This document shows positions 32,875 to 38,712 of a stretch of 52,063 bases of DNA, in pieces (within the stretch, counting starts at the first letter, position 1; every line of letters begins with the position of its first letter). The notes below the pieces were generated by a model. That model was not told where the DNA came from. It saw nothing but the letters and a program-made list of their open reading frames with translations, and searched no databases. Source of the DNA: a virus. The stretch lies in IMG/VR virus record IMGVR_UViG_3300046812_000338, positions 1 through 52,063 of that record. One strand, given 5' to 3'. Position numbers and translations under genes: made by a program.

Positions 32875-33152
32875 TGCCAGACGATCGCTACTACAAAGTG
32901 CTGCAAGTTGTCGGTGAGGTCGACGTCGCCGAGGCGCCGAAGTTCGCCGACCTCGGTATCCACCAAGCCGACCGGGCCGAGCGCGCCGTCGAGATGGCCG
33001 TCGACGCCGGCGGGGACGCCGGGATCGAGCGGGCGATCGCGGTCCCGATCGGCAACTGGACCGAATGCACGGTCGAAGAGGACCCGCGCCCGCGCTTCCG
33101 GGCCAAGCGAGTCGAGCCGACGACCGCCGCCGAGCCTGCCGCCAGTGAGTAA
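32874..33152 (+). CDS. Small hypothetical protein (92 aa)
   Basis: ATG overlaps the previous stop; AAAGGAA lies about ten bases upstream. Begins MPDDRYYKVLQVVGEVDVAEAPKF, then a helical acidic/basic middle and a disordered-looking C-terminus. No family recognised. The stop is overlapped by the following GTG gene. Confidence 0.6.
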   Translation: MPDDRYYKVLQVVGEVDVAEAPKFADLGIHQADRAERAVEMAVDAGGDAGIERAIAVPIGNWTECTVEEDPRPRFRAKRVEPTTAAEPAASE

Positions 33153-33306
33153 GCGCGGGAAGTCCCCCCACGAAAGGGCGAACCGGCGCAACAAACGCGC
33201 CGCTCGCCGCTCCGCGCGCCAGGCCCGCCAGGCCGAGCGCGAAACCGCCGAGCGCCAGCGCACCGCGGCCGAAGAGGCGAAGCGAAAGCTGGAGCCAGGG
33301 CGATGA
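33145..33306 (+). CDS. Very basic helical small protein (53 aa)
   Basis: GTG at 33145 overlaps the previous stop by eight bases and its own stop overlaps the ATG of the ASCH gene (CGATGA). About 40 percent of the residues are Arg or Lys, arranged as one long helix (ANRRNKRAARRSARQARQAER). It likely binds nucleic acid or is intrinsically disordered. No family. Overlaps at both ends support translation. Confidence 0.55.
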   Translation: MSKRGKSPHERANRRNKRAARRSARQARQAERETAERQRTAAEEAKRKLEPGR

Positions 33307-33812
33307 TGTTCACCGAGGCCCTGGCGATCGCCATCGTCAAGGGCCAGAAGACGGCGACGCGGCGGCGGATCAGCGACAACCCGCGCTCGCCGTGGGCTGA
33401 ACCGACCGGGATGACGCACGATCGCACCTGGCGCTACCCGGTCGGCATGGTCTTCACCGTCAACCCCGGCCGCGGTGTCCGGCGCGTCGCCGAATGCAAG
33501 GTCACGCGCCGGCGGATCGCCGCGCTCGTCGACCTCACCGATGCCCAGGCGCAGGCCGAGGGATTCGCCCACCGCCAGGCGTTCTTCGAGGGCTGGGAGA
33601 AGATCAACGGCGGCGTCGACTTCCTCGTCGAGCGCGTCCACGTCATCGAGTTCAAGCTCGCCGGCCTGGAGTGCCTGCTCTGCGACGGTAAGCGCTACGT
33701 CGACGACCTCGGCGAGGGCCGGCAGCCCTGCCTGGACTGCTTCGAGACGGGCATCGACGTCACCCCCGAGGCGCGCGAATTGATCGCGAAGGTCGAGGCC
33801 GAAGGTGACTGA
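33303..33812 (+). CDS. ASCH/PUA-like domain protein (169 aa)
   Basis: Shows the ASCH pattern: FTEALAIAIVKGQKTATRRRIS at the N-terminus, a beta strand GMVFTVNPGRGVRRVAECKV, and the helix AQAEGFAHRQAFFEGWEKIN (usual EGF...F...W). ASCH domains bind RNA or modified nucleosides, and some are nucleases. A C-terminal CxxC...CxxC (CLLCDGKRYVDD then CLDC) suggests an added zinc knuckle. It overlaps both neighbours by a few bases. Confidence 0.65.
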   Translation: MMFTEALAIAIVKGQKTATRRRISDNPRSPWAEPTGMTHDRTWRYPVGMVFTVNPGRGVRRVAECKVTRRRIAALVDLTDAQAQAEGFAHRQAFFEGWEKINGGVDFLVERVHVIEFKLAGLECLLCDGKRYVDDLGEGRQPCLDCFETGIDVTPEARELIAKVEAEGD

Positions 33813-34041
33813 CCCCTGGGACGATCCGATCGAGGGCGCCGAGTGGAGCGAGAAGACGCCGCCGAAGCTGACCCGCGGCGAGTACATCCGCGACGCCCGC
33901 GGGGAGCGGCTGAAGGTCCTGGCCGCCTTCCCGATCGGGGCCACCGTGCCGGTCTGGTACGTCACCGCCTACCGACCCGGCGAGGCCACGCGGCAGTCGA
34001 GCGTCGACGTCAACGAGCCGATCCCGGTGGAAGTGCGATGA
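33805..34041 (+). CDS. Small hypothetical protein (78 aa)
   Basis: GTG at 33805 overlaps the ASCH gene by eight bases. Starts TDPWDDPIEGAEWSEKTPPKL and has a beta-rich second half (ERLKVLAAFPIGATVPVWYVTAYRPGE). No motif recognised. Stop overlaps the next ATG (ATGA). Confidence 0.6.
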   Translation: MTDPWDDPIEGAEWSEKTPPKLTRGEYIRDARGERLKVLAAFPIGATVPVWYVTAYRPGEATRQSSVDVNEPIPVEVR

Positions 34042-34229
34042 CGCCCGAGCAGTGGGAGCGCCTGCCGGGCTGGGTGCGAGTCGCCCTGACCAGGCGCATG
34101 TTCGGCCCCGACGACGTCACCGACGTCGAGTTCGAGGTCGGCGTCAACCGCGAGCCGAAGTTGATCCGGGTGAAGCTGAAGCCGCGCGTCGAGGTCATCC
34201 GCGTCGACATCGTCCGCGAGACGCCGTGA
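34038..34229 (+). CDS. Small hypothetical protein (63 aa)
   Basis: ATGA and GTGA overlaps at its ends. N-terminal helix (TPEQWERLPGWVRVALTRRMFG) and a C-terminal pair of beta strands (KLIRVKLKPRVEVIRVDIV). No family recognised. Lies directly before the DnaA-like gene. Confidence 0.6.
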   Translation: MTPEQWERLPGWVRVALTRRMFGPDDVTDVEFEVGVNREPKLIRVKLKPRVEVIRVDIVRETP

Positions 34230-34558
34230 ACGGCTGGGAGGATCACGCCGTGGCGCTCGCCAACGTCGCCGTGATCCCCACCGACCCGCCGCCCCGGCCA
34301 GACCAGCCCGACGAATCCCTACCGCAGCTGCTCGCCCGCGTCGGGCGCAGCCTCGGCGTCGAGTGGGAGGACCTGAAGGGCGCCAGCCGCCGCAAATACA
34401 TCTGCCGCGCCCGAGCGATCGCCGCCGCCGAGGCCCAGGTCGCCGGCTACTCGTCGCCGGAAATCGGCAGAGCGCTCGGCGGTCGCCACCACTCCACGAT
34501 TCTGCATGCGATCGCGTCCCTGGCGCCGCTGCACGATGGGGGCGAGACGCCGGGCTAG
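34226..34558 (+). CDS. DnaA domain IV-like DNA-binding protein (110 aa)
   Basis: GTGA overlap gives the start. Residues 32-97 match the DnaA C-terminal DNA-binding domain: LLARVGRSLGVEWEDLKGASRR, CRARAIAAAEAQVAGYS, and the signature SPEIGRALGGRHHSTILHAI (usual IG..FG.RDHTTV.HA). No AAA+ domain is present. Phages use such stand-alone domains to bind DnaA boxes, either to compete with host DnaA or to mark an origin. H89, S90 and T91 correspond to the residues that contact DnaA-box bases. Confidence 0.75.
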   Translation: MNGWEDHAVALANVAVIPTDPPPRPDQPDESLPQLLARVGRSLGVEWEDLKGASRRKYICRARAIAAAEAQVAGYSSPEIGRALGGRHHSTILHAIASLAPLHDGGETPG

Positions 34559-34567
34559 GCTGCCCGT
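34556..34567 (+). promoter_or_regulatory. Leaderless promoter: TAGGCT, 6 bases, GTG
   Basis: TAGGCT at 34556-34561 overlaps the stop of the DnaA-like gene and is followed after six bases by GTG at 34568. Drives the small basic gene and perhaps the tRNA region. Confidence 0.6.
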
Positions 34568-34714
34568 GTGCCTCGCCGGAATCGCAACGCGAAGAAGATC
34601 GCCAAGCGCCACACGCGCACTGGCGGCGGCTGGATGAAGGGCCGCCAGAAGAACCAGCCCGAGCGGGCGCCGCTCACCCCGGGCGCCATGCATTCCAAGA
34701 CGCGCCTGCGCTAG
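34568..34714 (+). CDS. Leaderless 48-residue basic protein
   Basis: GTG six bases after a TAGGCT box; no Shine-Dalgarno. The product starts MPRRNRNAKKIAKRHTRTGGG, with WMKGRQKNQPERAPL after it, and ends SKTRLR. Strongly basic, so probably nucleic acid binding. It lies between the DnaA-like gene and the tRNA genes. No family known. The leaderless geometry, GC3-rich codons and an orderly stop before the tRNA-like gene support it. Confidence 0.55.
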   Translation: MPRRNRNAKKIAKRHTRTGGGWMKGRQKNQPERAPLTPGAMHSKTRLR

Positions 34715-34727
34715 TCTTCGCCGCCGA

Positions 34728-34850
34728 GCGCCCATAGCTCAGTTGCCTACTGGCACCCGCGGGGGTCGACAAAAGAGCGCCGGTCACGGTGGGAGATAGC
34801 TACCCACTCAGAAACCGGAGGGCGGGGGTTTAGGCGGCCCTCTGGGCGCA
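34728..34850 (+). tRNA. tRNA-like gene with hairpins in the D-loop and anticodon loop
   Basis: Acceptor arms GCGCCCA (34728-34734) and TGGGCGC (34843-34849); D stem GCTC (34737-34740) with GAGC (34775-34778); anticodon-type stem CCGGT (34780-34784) with ACCGG (34814-34818). The D-loop is 34 nt and the anticodon loop 29 nt, holding a GTGGG/CCCAC hairpin. CCCTC before the acceptor pairs with GAGGG, leaving an odd 15-nt T-loop and no variable loop. If the loop hairpin is removed, CTCAGAA would present CAG, but identity is not assigned. It may be a degenerate tRNA, an intron-bearing tRNA or a tRNA mimic. No CCA is encoded. Confidence 0.5.
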
Positions 34851-34874
34851 GCCTCTTGAAAGGCCGACGCCGCG

Positions 34875-34899
34875 CCCCGGGGGTATACGCTCCCGGGGC
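34875..34899 (+). promoter_or_regulatory. Hairpin with TATACG box just before the tRNA-Glu
   Basis: GCCCCGGG and CCCGGGGC form an 8-bp stem whose loop carries TATACG. TATACG could be the -10 box of the tRNA-Glu promoter, or the hairpin could guide processing between the two tRNA genes. Confidence 0.4.
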
Positions 34900-34997
34900 G
34901 CACGTAGCTCAGTGGTCAACGCGGCCTGGTAATTCGGGTCGCAAAGAGCGGTGGCCTTTCAAGCCACAGGTCGCGGGTTCGATTCCCGTCGTGCGCA
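34898..34997 (+). tRNA. tRNA-Glu (anticodon TTC) with a 35-nt D-loop containing a hairpin
   Basis: Canonical parts: acceptor GCGCACG/CGTGCGC, D stem GCTC (34907-34910) with GAGC (34946-34949), anticodon arm GTGGC-CTTTCAA-GCCAC (TTC at 34958-34960), variable AGGTC, and T arm GCGGG-TTCGATT-CCCGT. Discriminator A at 34997; CCA not encoded. The D-loop (34911-34945) is 35 nt against the usual 7-11; the extra part forms GCGGCCT/GGGTCGC (34921-34927 with 34936-34942, one G-U and one terminal U-G) with loop GGTAATTC. All other arms are intact, so the molecule may be functional. Confidence 0.75.
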
Positions 34998-35061
34998 TCC
35001 AGGCCTCGCCTCCCGCCGCCTCGCGCCCGTTCCGTCCCCGGCCCTGGTCAGAGTGCCCGTC

Positions 35062-35646
35062 ATGGACTTCGTCCCTGAGAGAGGCCCAGAGCGCTTCCGA
35101 TTCAAGGTGCCCGGCCAGGCCGCCGGGGCGGGATCGAAGAAGGCGTTCCCCGTCACCCGCGGCGACGGGTCCTTCGTCTACACGAAGGGCGGCGTCCTGC
35201 TGCTGAACTACACCCACGACTCGAAGAAGACGGCGCCGTGGATGAAGGCGGTGAAGCAGGTCGCCAAGACGGGCTGGGGCGATCGCGCCCCGCTCGACGG
35301 CCCCCTCTACGTCGACCTCTGGTTCTATGAGATGCGCCCCGCCGGCGACTACCTGAAGCGCAAGGCGGGCCGCGTCCTGCGCCCCGAGGCACCGGCCTAC
35401 CCCGACCAGACCCAGACGCACGACTACGACAAGATGCGGCGCGCGATCAGCGACTCGCTCACCCAGGCGGGCGTGATCGCCGACGACCGCCGGGTCGTGG
35501 GAGGCGAGGGCTGGAAGCTATTCGCCGACAACTTCAACCTGACCGAGCCGTTCACGGTCGTCATCGTCGGCTCGATGAACTTCACCACCGCCGAAGAGGC
35601 GGGCCTTGTCACCCCGGACCCGGCCGGGCAGGCCGCGCTGGTCTAG
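35062..35646 (+). CDS. RusA-like Holliday junction resolvase (194 aa)
   Basis: ATG at 35062 lies seven bases after a CAGAGT box, the leaderless spacing; GTG at 35053 is also in frame. Residues 10-140 carry the RusA pattern: RFRFKVPGQAAGAGSKKAF, PLYVDLWFYEMRP, and THDYDKMRRAISDSLTQAGVIADDRRVVG, with the acidic residues that bind magnesium at the four-way junction. It would resolve branched DNA before packaging. The C-terminal 45 residues extend beyond the usual length. Confidence 0.75.
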   Translation: MDFVPERGPERFRFKVPGQAAGAGSKKAFPVTRGDGSFVYTKGGVLLLNYTHDSKKTAPWMKAVKQVAKTGWGDRAPLDGPLYVDLWFYEMRPAGDYLKRKAGRVLRPEAPAYPDQTQTHDYDKMRRAISDSLTQAGVIADDRRVVGGEGWKLFADNFNLTEPFTVVIVGSMNFTTAEEAGLVTPDPAGQAALV

Positions 35647-35953
35647 TCGGGCGCCGCTCCCGCCGGGGCATCAGCTGCTCGTTTCCTCCCAGCCGACCTT
35701 TCATTCGCCCCGACGACAGCGGCATCCAGAGCCGGGCGGACTAGCTGCTCTGCACCCGCGGCCCTTCGCCCCCTGCTGACCAACCGCCCCGGGAGCTAGA
35801 GCCGGCGCCCGCGCAATATGACAGCGGAATATGACGGCGGCCCCCTCTACGACGAAACGGCCCCCGTGGGAGCCGTCCGGTCGAGCGACAAAGATGCCGC
35901 CAGCGCCCCTTCCCAGAGGCGCGGCAAACCATATCGACCAGGAGGTCCCCCGC
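35647..35953. other. Intergenic region with a tandem 13-base repeat
   Basis: A 307-base stretch without a convincing gene. It holds two tandem copies of AATATGACRGCGG (35815-35827 and 35828-35840, one mismatch) and an AT-rich patch in otherwise GC-rich DNA. It may contain the promoter of the gene at 35954 (TATGAC as -10). An in-frame ATG at 35831 could extend that gene by 41 codons, but those codons look less biased. Confidence 0.5.
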
Positions 35954-36337
35954 ATGGGAGCAGTCGCAGAGGCACCGCCCGCAGGCAAAGGCGCGGCAGG
36001 CAACGGCAACGGCGAACCGCTCGACGGCGAGCATGCCGACGAGCAGGGCACCGAGAAAAAGGCCGCGGAGAAGAAGGCCCCGGACCTGGTCCTGGAGGGC
36101 AAGGGCCAGCTGTCGCTGAAGATCGGCGGCAAAGCGCCGGACAAGGCCACGGCGAAGATGGTCGGCGGCAAGATCACGATCCCGGCCGGCGAGTACCAGC
36201 CCGGCGAGGTCATCGAGGTCGTCTCGCGGATTCAGGTCCGCAAGGTGTCGATCATCCACAAGGTCAACGACGGCGAGACGGTCGAGGTCGAGCGCGAGCA
36301 TCAGTTCAAGCTGCTCCAGATCGAGAAGGTCGACTGA
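35954..36337 (+). CDS. Hypothetical protein with disordered N-terminus and beta-rich C-terminus (127 aa)
   Basis: AGGAGG at 35939-35944, nine bases before ATG 35954, is one of the strongest Shine-Dalgarno sites in the window, suggesting high expression. Residues 1-50 are Ala/Gly/Lys/Glu-rich and disordered. Residues 52-127 are beta-rich (KGQLSLKIGGKAPDKATAKMVGGKITIPAGEYQPGEVIEVVSRIQVRKVSIIHKV). It stands alone between a repeat region and a strong terminator. Such single, highly expressed early genes can be DNA-binding or decoy proteins, but function is unknown. Confidence 0.65.
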   Translation: MGAVAEAPPAGKGAAGNGNGEPLDGEHADEQGTEKKAAEKKAPDLVLEGKGQLSLKIGGKAPDKATAKMVGGKITIPAGEYQPGEVIEVVSRIQVRKVSIIHKVNDGETVEVEREHQFKLLQIEKVD

Positions 36338-36368
36338 CCGCTCGATCTTTTCCCTGCAAAGTCCGAGA

Positions 36369-36413
36369 CACACAAGAGGCCGGGTCCGTTGACGGGACCC
36401 GGCCTCTATGTGT
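36369..36413 (+). terminator. Long hairpin terminator
   Basis: AGAGGCCGGGTCC (36375-36387) pairs perfectly with GGACCCGGCCTCT (36395-36407); flanking ACACA and TGTGT extend the stem after a small bulge. There is no U tract, but stem strength and position after a single-gene unit suggest termination. Confidence 0.7.
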
Positions 36414-36511
36414 AAGCTGCCGTCACGGTGATGATCGACTGTAGAAGCGTACCCCATTGAGCGGCGAAAACAACGCAATCGCTGCGGGCGTCCTTCTTCT
36501 TCTGCCGATCA

Positions 36512-36550
36512 GCCTCGACGTCCGACGTCGGGGAGCCTCGACGTTCGACG
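36512..36550 (+). repeat. Pair of 16-base direct repeats upstream of the primase-like gene
   Basis: GCCTCGACGTCCGACG (36512-36527) and GCCTCGACGTTCGACG (36535-36550) differ at one base and are 23 bases apart centre to centre. They lie 20 bases before the ATG at 36570. They could be operator sites or short iterons. Confidence 0.5.
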
Positions 36551-36569
36551 CCGCCGACGCCCGCTGACC

Positions 36570-37310
36570 ATGCCTGTCGCGGACCCCGTGTCGGTTGCTA
36601 GCCCGTCAGAGGGGCATCGGGTCGCTGCGCCCGGAAACGAGGCGCAAGCGGGGCAAGACGGCGTCGACGAAAAATCGAAGGGTCACCGCCAGGGGGTCAC
36701 TTTCGCCGATGTTGTGGCGGGACTGGAAGAGGCCAACCGCCCGGGCACCGAGACGATGGCGCAGTTTCACCGCGCCCCGGCTGCCACGCGGACAGCCTTC
36801 TGGGCCGAGGTCCGAAAACGCACCGAGGCCCAGCGGTTGGTGTCGAGAAGAAGGGAAGCCGAAGCCGTGGAAACGGGCTTCGACTTCACCGACTACTGCG
36901 CCTGCGTGCTGCTCGCCGAGGCGGGCAACCTCTGGCGCGAGGGCGCGCGGCGAATCTGGAACCAGCGCTGGCGCGATCGCGCCTACCGGGACCGGGCGAT
37001 CGAGGAACGCGGGCGCATCGTCGACGACGGCTTCGACGGCGAGAAGGGCCGGCTGCTGAACCTGGAGGCGATCGACTACGTCTTCCGCCTGACCGGCGTG
37101 GAGGCCAACCACGGCGGCTACCTGCTCTGCCCGCTGCCCACGCACGACGAGCGCACCCCGTCCTTTCAGTGCCGCGACACGCGCTGGCGCTGCTACGGGT
37201 GCGAAGCCTACGGCTCGATCTATGAGCTAGCCGGCATCCTCTGGGACCTGCCGCGCTCGGGCGCCGACTTCAGACGAATCCACGAACGCCTACTGGAGGT
37301 CTTCCCTTGA
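36570..37310 (+). CDS. Primase zinc-finger (CHC2-like) protein without a catalytic domain (246 aa)
   Basis: Residues 187-225 match the DnaG zinc-binding domain: C187, H192 in CPLPTHDERTPSF, then C208 and C211 in WRCYGCEAYGSIYELAGIL. The N-terminal 185 residues are helical and charged without a known domain. No TOPRIM or RNA-synthesis domain follows, so it is shorter than DnaG or phage T7 primases. It may load or steer host primase, or pair with another phage protein. It starts downstream of the repeats at 36512 and couples to the next gene by a TTGA overlap. Confidence 0.7.
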   Translation: MPVADPVSVASPSEGHRVAAPGNEAQAGQDGVDEKSKGHRQGVTFADVVAGLEEANRPGTETMAQFHRAPAATRTAFWAEVRKRTEAQRLVSRRREAEAVETGFDFTDYCACVLLAEAGNLWREGARRIWNQRWRDRAYRDRAIEERGRIVDDGFDGEKGRLLNLEAIDYVFRLTGVEANHGGYLLCPLPTHDERTPSFQCRDTRWRCYGCEAYGSIYELAGILWDLPRSGADFRRIHERLLEVFP

Positions 37311-37906
37311 GCGCAGAGCCAGCCCGCCACCTTGCCGCCGCCCCCGAGGCGATGGCGCCCGAGATGATCGTCGTCGACCCCGATGGGATGCGCGTCGGCG
37401 TCCTGGGCGACTTCGTCCAGAAGCTCGAAGACGAGATAGCCGGCCTGCAACGCGACGTGCGTGGGTGGGCCGCCCGCCACGCCGAACTGAAGCGAGACAA
37501 GGATGCCGAGGCCGAGGAATCGCCCGTCTGGCCGGCGGCCCTGCGCGTCTTCAAATACTGGCGCACCCAGTGCAAGCACCCCCGGTCGGAGTTCACCCTC
37601 GATCGCTTTGAAATGATCCGCCCCCACCTGGAGAAGCTGGCCGCCCCGGGCAAGGACCGATCCACCGACCCGGCCGAGCGCCTGGCCCACGCCGAGGACG
37701 TCTGCAAACTGGCGGTCGACGGGATCGCCTTCGACCCCTACGTCTCGGTGCGCAAGAACGGCACGAAGAAGCGCAACGACGGCTGGCATCTGGTCTTCGG
37801 CACCCGCGACCAATTCGAGAACCGCTGCAACGCCGCGCCCCTGGAGCGCATCCGCGAGGTCATGGGGCCGGCGCCCTCGGTTGACCAAGCGCAAGCCGAC
37901 GGGTAG
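37307..37906 (+). CDS. Conserved phage hypothetical protein next to the primase-like gene (199 aa)
   Basis: TTG at 37307 overlaps the previous stop (TTGA), the most likely start. Contains a coiled-coil (VQKLEDEIAGLQRDVRGWAARHAELKRDKD) and the conserved block FKYWRTQCKHPRSEFTLDRFEMIRPHLEKL, with a C-terminal DPYVSVRKNGTKKRNDGWHLVFGTRDQFE. I recall this arrangement from other actinophages, adjacent to primases or helicases, with unknown function. The promoter for the next gene lies inside its 3' end. Confidence 0.6.
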   Translation: MSAEPARHLAAAPEAMAPEMIVVDPDGMRVGVLGDFVQKLEDEIAGLQRDVRGWAARHAELKRDKDAEAEESPVWPAALRVFKYWRTQCKHPRSEFTLDRFEMIRPHLEKLAAPGKDRSTDPAERLAHAEDVCKLAVDGIAFDPYVSVRKNGTKKRNDGWHLVFGTRDQFENRCNAAPLERIREVMGPAPSVDQAQADG

Positions 37907-37909
37907 ACT
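37881..37909 (+). promoter_or_regulatory. Promoter TTGACC-N17-TAGACT, leaderless GTG
   Basis: TTGACC 37881-37886, AAGCGCAAGCC block, TAGACT 37904-37909, seven bases, GTG at 37917. Member of the repeated TTGACAAAGCGCAAG set. Confidence 0.75.
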
Positions 37910-37916
37910 CCCCTGC

Positions 37917-38132
37917 GTGAGGGCCGAGACGCAACCCGGGTCGATCGTCGGGCGCTACGAGATAGCGTCGATCGTCGGGGTCACTCGCCAGGGCGTCGCC
38001 TCGGTGATCGACCACCCCGATTTCCCGCAGCCCATCTGCTCTATCGGCAAAAACGCCGCGCCCCTCTTCTACCGGCGCGACGTCGAACGCTTCGCCGAAG
38101 AACGCAGCGCCCCGGCTGCCGCAGCTGCCTAA
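37917..38132 (+). CDS. Excisionase/AlpA-like winged-helix DNA-binding protein (71 aa)
   Basis: GTG at 37917 is seven bases after TAGACT, so leaderless. The sequence IVGRYEIASIVGVTRQGVASVIDHPDFPQPI, then APLFYRRDVERFAEE, is the MerR-like/excisionase winged helix (helix-turn-helix followed by a wing with FYRRDV). Such proteins regulate transcription or direct recombination. No integrase was recognised, so a regulatory role is more likely. It is a candidate binder of the repeated operator-like block in its own promoter. Confidence 0.7.
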   Translation: MRAETQPGSIVGRYEIASIVGVTRQGVASVIDHPDFPQPICSIGKNAAPLFYRRDVERFAEERSAPAAAAA

Positions 38133-38141
38133 TCCTCCCGC

Positions 38142-38171
38142 TTGACAAAGCGCAAGCGCGTCTGTTAGCGT
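38142..38171 (+). promoter_or_regulatory. Promoter with TTGACAAAGCGCAAG block and leaderless ATG
   Basis: TTGACA 38142-38147, spacer 18 with AAGCGCAAGCGC, TAGCGT 38166-38171, seven bases, ATG at 38179. Its block is identical to that at 26800, and both transcripts would begin ATGAACCGA. Confidence 0.8.
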
Positions 38172-38178
38172 TCGCGCC

Positions 38179-38712
38179 ATGAACCGAAGTCAACCCCAGG
38201 AGGCCACGATGACCACTGCAACCCGCCCTGCGCCCGAGGGCTTCGACGAGAAGCTGACCAGCGGCGAGTATTTCCGCCTGCATGCCGCCTCTGCGGCCTC
38301 GATGTTCGGCTACCAGCCGCCTGCGATGGCGAGCAGCTACCCGCGGGCGCTGGCCCTGCTGGCGAAAGGCGCCGCGATCAGCGACCGGCAGGCCGAGCTA
38401 GTCAACGCCGTCGTCAAGTCCCTCTCTGCCTTCGGCCCCACGGCCGGCCAGGCGGTCGAGGCCATGTACCGCGCCGCCGAGCGCCGCCTCGCCGACCCCT
38501 ACGTCGACGTGATTCGCAAGGCCGGCCCCGAACCAGGGCGGCATTCCGACTGGACCCACGACTGGACGGTCAGCGACGCGGCCACCTTCGCGGTCACCCT
38601 GCACGAAGCGGCCCGCTGCTACGTGCCCAGCACCGGCATCGGGTGGGCGCTCGCCGCGGTCCTCGACGAGCATAGCCTCGGTGGCCGCACGATCCGCGGG
38701 GAGGTTGGCTGA
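38179..38712 (+). CDS. Hypothetical helical protein (177 aa, leaderless or 167 aa)
   Basis: ATG at 38179 is at leaderless distance from the -10 box; an in-frame ATG at 38209 has AGGAGG ahead of it (MTTATRPAPEGFDEKL). Both may be used, one on the intact leaderless end and one internally. The protein is helical (EYFRLHAASAASMFG; RQAELVNAVVKSLSAFGPTAGQAVEAMYRAAERRLADPYVDV) with no known motif. Its stop overlaps the TOPRIM gene start by one base. Confidence 0.65.
   Translation: MNRSQPQEATMTTATRPAPEGFDEKLTSGEYFRLHAASAASMFGYQPPAMASSYPRALALLAKGAAISDRQAELVNAVVKSLSAFGPTAGQAVEAMYRAAERRLADPYVDVIRKAGPEPGRHSDWTHDWTVSDAATFAVTLHEAARCYVPSTGIGWALAAVLDEHSLGGRTIRGEVG

Noticed and set aside
34840-35062. att site in the tRNA region
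   Set aside because: No integrase was found, and the tRNA genes are complete phage-encoded genes with unusual inserts rather than partial 3' ends.
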